DNA of 64,000 nucleotides from Erwinia aphidicola (GTDB lineage Bacteria > Pseudomonadota > Gammaproteobacteria > Enterobacterales > Enterobacteriaceae): assembly GCF_014773485.1 (NCBI RefSeq), contig NZ_JACXBP010000014.1:1-64000 (forward strand), in the 5' to 3' direction. Below are positions 61,977 to 64,000 of this stretch, piece after piece. Under the pieces are notes generated by a model. It was not told the origin of the DNA and ran no database searches. It worked only from the letters and a program-made list of their open reading frames with translations. The translations under genes and the position numbers were made by a program. Each line of letters begins with the position of its first letter. The stretch's first letter is position 1.

Positions 61977-62693
61977 TTAGTTCTGGGCCGCGGTGCGGCT
62001 TTGATGTGCCCTGCCAAGACGCTTCTCTGCCCGCTTAAAGGCGGTGTTCGACAGTATGGTCAGCACCAGGTAGCAGGTACCGCCAATCAGATAGAAGGTG
62101 AAATACTGACGGGTTGAACCGGCAGCAACCTGGCTGGCGCGCATCAGCTCGACAATGCCGGTAACGGAGACCAGCGCCGAGTCCTTCAGGCTCATTTGCC
62201 AGACGTTGGACAGGCCCGGCAGCGCGTAGCGCACAATCTGCGGCAGCATGATGCGCTGCAGAATACGCCACTTCGGCATGCCGATCGCTTGCGCCGCTTC
62301 GATCTCGCCCTGGCTGAGCGCCAGTCGTCCGGCGCGATAAACCTCGGCCTGATAAGAGGCGGAAATCAGCCCAATCGCCAGCGCACCAATCAGGAATGGC
62401 GGCACTTCGATAAAGCCATCAGCACCGAACAGTTTGCCAACTTGGGTAATCAGCCCGGAGCCACCGAAATAGAACAGATAGATTATCAGCAGCTCAGGGA
62501 TGCCGCGAAACAGCACCGAATAGCTATCGCCAAGCCAACGCACCGGTCGCCGCGATGACAGTTTTGCCGCCGCCACGCCGCTGCCGACCACGGCACCAAC
62601 CATCATCGCAACCAGCGACAGCAGCAGCGTAGTGAGCGCGGCGGTGAGGATCAGTGGTCCCCAGCCATTCTCTTCAAATCCAGGTATGGCCAT
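61977..62693 (-). CDS. HisQ/OccQ-like ABC permease
   Basis: A 238-residue permease. LFRGIPELLIIYLFYFGGSG and the docking loop IEAAQAIGMPKWRILQRIML mark the HisQ class. The first helix lies at LTAALTTLLLSLVAMMVGAV. Eleven bases separate it from both neighbours, so the importer genes are one operon. Confidence 0.92.
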   Translation of the reverse strand: MAIPGFEENGWGPLILTAALTTLLLSLVAMMVGAVVGSGVAAAKLSSRRPVRWLGDSYSVLFRGIPELLIIYLFYFGGSGLITQVGKLFGADGFIEVPPFLIGALAIGLISASYQAEVYRAGRLALSQGEIEAAQAIGMPKWRILQRIMLPQIVRYALPGLSNVWQMSLKDSALVSVTGIVELMRASQVAAGSTRQYFTFYLIGGTCYLVLTILSNTAFKRAEKRLGRAHQSRTAAQN

Positions 62694-62704
62694 CTTTCGG
62701 CTCC

Positions 62705-63559
62705 TTACGGGGTGACGTTGGTTTTAAACCATTTCTCACTGAGTTTTTTCACCGTGCCGTCGGCCAGTGCAGCTTTGATCGCCTCATCCAGTTTGGCCTT
62801 GAGGTCGGCGTCGGACTTACGGATACCCAGCGCTTCGCCTTCGCCCCAGATCGGGCCGCCCAGTTGCGGACCACTAAGCTGCAGGTCTTTATTTTCCGGC
62901 TTGCTCAGCATCGAGTTAGCAAAGGTCACATCATCAAATACCGCGTCGATTCGCTCAGCCTGCAGATCGAGAAGGGCATCCGCCGAGGCATTGTATTCAC
63001 GTACCGTGGCGACATCCTTGAAATATTTATCGATAAACGGTGTGTAGACAGTGCCAGAGGCAATACCAATAGTTTTCCCCTTCAGCGCCGCTTTCAGGCT
63101 GGTAATCGCCGGTTCGATCTCTTTCGGGTCGTTGTGCAGCTTAACGACGTTATCCGCGTTACCTGCCTTCGGAAGCAGATCGCCTTTCACGCTGATAAAG
63201 CTGGCCGGAGTGGAGGCATAAGGCACAGTAAAGTCGACCACTTTGCGGCGGTCCGGCGTGATAACGATGGCATCCATAATCACGTCGTACTTACCCGCCT
63301 GCAGGCCGGCAATCATGCCATCCCAGTTCTGCACCACCAGTTTGCAGCTGATTTTCATGCGCTGGCAGAGGTCGGTCATTAACTCAGGTTCGAAACCGCC
63401 AAGCTTGCCGCCGGGTAATGTCATATTCCAGGGCTCGTAGCTACCTTCGGTAGCGATAGTGATCGACTTCCACTCTTTGGCCTGCAGCGGCAGCGAACAT
63501 AGCATGGAGGAAGTGATCAGTGAGGTAATCAGTACCTGGCGGAATAACAGTTTTTTCAT
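62705..63559 (-). CDS. HisJ/ArgT/OccT-like periplasmic binding protein
   Basis: A 284-residue binding protein. The signal peptide ends at SLPLQA. TIATEGSYEPWNMTLPGGKL gives the amino-acid-binding motif EGxYxPxN, followed by GFEPELMTDLCQRM, QNWDGMIAGLQAGKYDVIMD, and VDFTVPYA. TATEGxYEPWN wording is closest to opine and basic amino-acid binding proteins. First gene of the importer–lyase operon. The ligand is likely a cationic or derivatised amino acid. Confidence 0.92.
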   Translation of the reverse strand: MKKLLFRQVLITSLITSSMLCSLPLQAKEWKSITIATEGSYEPWNMTLPGGKLGGFEPELMTDLCQRMKISCKLVVQNWDGMIAGLQAGKYDVIMDAIVITPDRRKVVDFTVPYASTPASFISVKGDLLPKAGNADNVVKLHNDPKEIEPAITSLKAALKGKTIGIASGTVYTPFIDKYFKDVATVREYNASADALLDLQAERIDAVFDDVTFANSMLSKPENKDLQLSGPQLGGPIWGEGEALGIRKSDADLKAKLDEAIKAALADGTVKKLSEKWFKTNVTP

Positions 63560-63908
63560 TTAGTGCTCCTGGCGTTGAGGGCCGCTGACTGGCAGCAGGT
63601 CAGCTGGCCTGATAAAGAGAAAACGGGCTAAAGGCACACGCGATCTACGTCTAAGTGGTTATGTCATGTATATACAAGTAAATACCAAATAATGCTTTCG
63701 GCGAAAGACAAAGTTGTGAGCTGGTCCAGGTTAATTAAATGTTGCCGTAACTTGTCATGTCTTGTACAGACAACTGAAGCAACAATTATGCCAGGACTTC
63801 TATTGAGGAAGAGCCGCAGTGGGCTGGAACAGGTAGCGCAGAAGGGAAGTATGACGCACTAAAACAGAGCAGGCTGCACCATAATTGGTGCAACCACAGA
63901 TAGCTTGA
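63560..63908. promoter_or_regulatory. Upstream region of the importer–lyase operon
   Basis: A 349-bp gap. The binding-protein gene's promoter should lie here; CAGGAGC 6 bases before its start codon is the ribosome site (minus strand). A dyad TGCACC-ATAATT-GGTGCA at 63875–63892 lies close to the partial gene's stop. No other feature seen. Confidence 0.5.
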
Positions 63909-64000
63909 CTACGAACGGAGGCGGTTTTTCGCGTTGGCCCAGGGATCGTTATCCTGAGGTTTCTCACTGGCTTTAGGCTCACTCACCGTGGCGATGTAGA
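63909..64000 (-). CDS. C-terminal fragment of a gene running off the window
   Basis: An open frame from the right edge to TAG 63909–63911 gives 29 residues, ending NDPWANAKNRLRS. It is polar with a Lys/Pro/Glu linker, as at the tail of a membrane or secreted protein. Too short to assign. Confidence 0.45.
   Translation of the reverse strand, partial: YIATVSEPKASEKPQDNDPWANAKNRLRS

Overview
The window looks like a Gammaproteobacterial, Enterobacterales replicon, most likely Erwiniaceae (Erwinia/Pantoea type). That is inferred from enterobacterial-type genes: osmB-like, fhuE/fhuD-like, a yneJ–sad pair, paired DUF1471 proteins, yddW/digH and gtrABC. No rRNA or tRNA gene was seen. Dense accessory metabolism, a P1-Cre-like recombinase, a hipBA module and an IS91-type element would suit a large plasmid or a plastic chromosomal region; the sequence alone does not decide.

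Layout. 1–3.6 kb is a decaying end: 8-bp tandem repeats, an SDR stub, a LysR gene with two in-frame stops, an MFS pump with two frameshifts, an intact msrA and a hipBA remnant. 3.6–16.3 kb is a nutrient-scavenging block, probably for organosulfur or modified amino acids: PrpD-like protein, two FMN monooxygenases of the NtaA/YtnJ type (the second truncated), two polar amino-acid ABC importers and a MetNIQ-type importer. 16.3–28.4 kb holds a TetR regulator, two DUF1471 proteins, LysR–succinate semialdehyde dehydrogenase, a GAF–GGDEF–EAL protein, an OsmB-like lipoprotein, a FhuE/FhuD-type siderophore uptake pair with a Fur box, a thioredoxin-like protein, a cupin and a YddW-type glycosidase. 28.6–31.4 kb is a gtrABC lipopolysaccharide glucosylation operon whose gtrA is shifted at a T9 tract.

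32.2–48.3 kb is the most notable region, a compact biosynthetic gene cluster that I do not recognise. It encodes an ATP-grasp ligase, an MFS exporter, a 2764-residue assembly line (FAAL–ACP–C–A–PCP–Cy–A(Cys)–PCP), a ketosynthase protein lacking the first catalytic His and any recognisable AT or ACP, an M20 peptidase and a type II thioesterase. The architecture predicts a fatty-acylated residue followed by a Cys-derived thiazoline. The peptidase could act as a deacylase and the ATP-grasp enzyme as a tailoring or resistance ligase. Both ideas are inference.

48.5–52.6 kb is a mobile and antagonism strip: a frameshifted IS91-family element, a double-glycine-leader microcin-like gene that appears disrupted, a two-helix immunity-like protein, a small ORF with a frame-controlling 7-bp repeat, and a Cre-like recombinase with nearby palindromes. 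52.8–57.0 kb carries a GH5 glycosidase and a VxrAB-like two-component system. 57.4–59.0 kb is an intact hipBA-like module. 59.0–63.6 kb is a HisJQMP-type importer fused in operon with a histidine ammonia-lyase homologue that lacks the Ala-Ser-Gly triad forming the MIO cofactor. A partial gene runs off the right edge.
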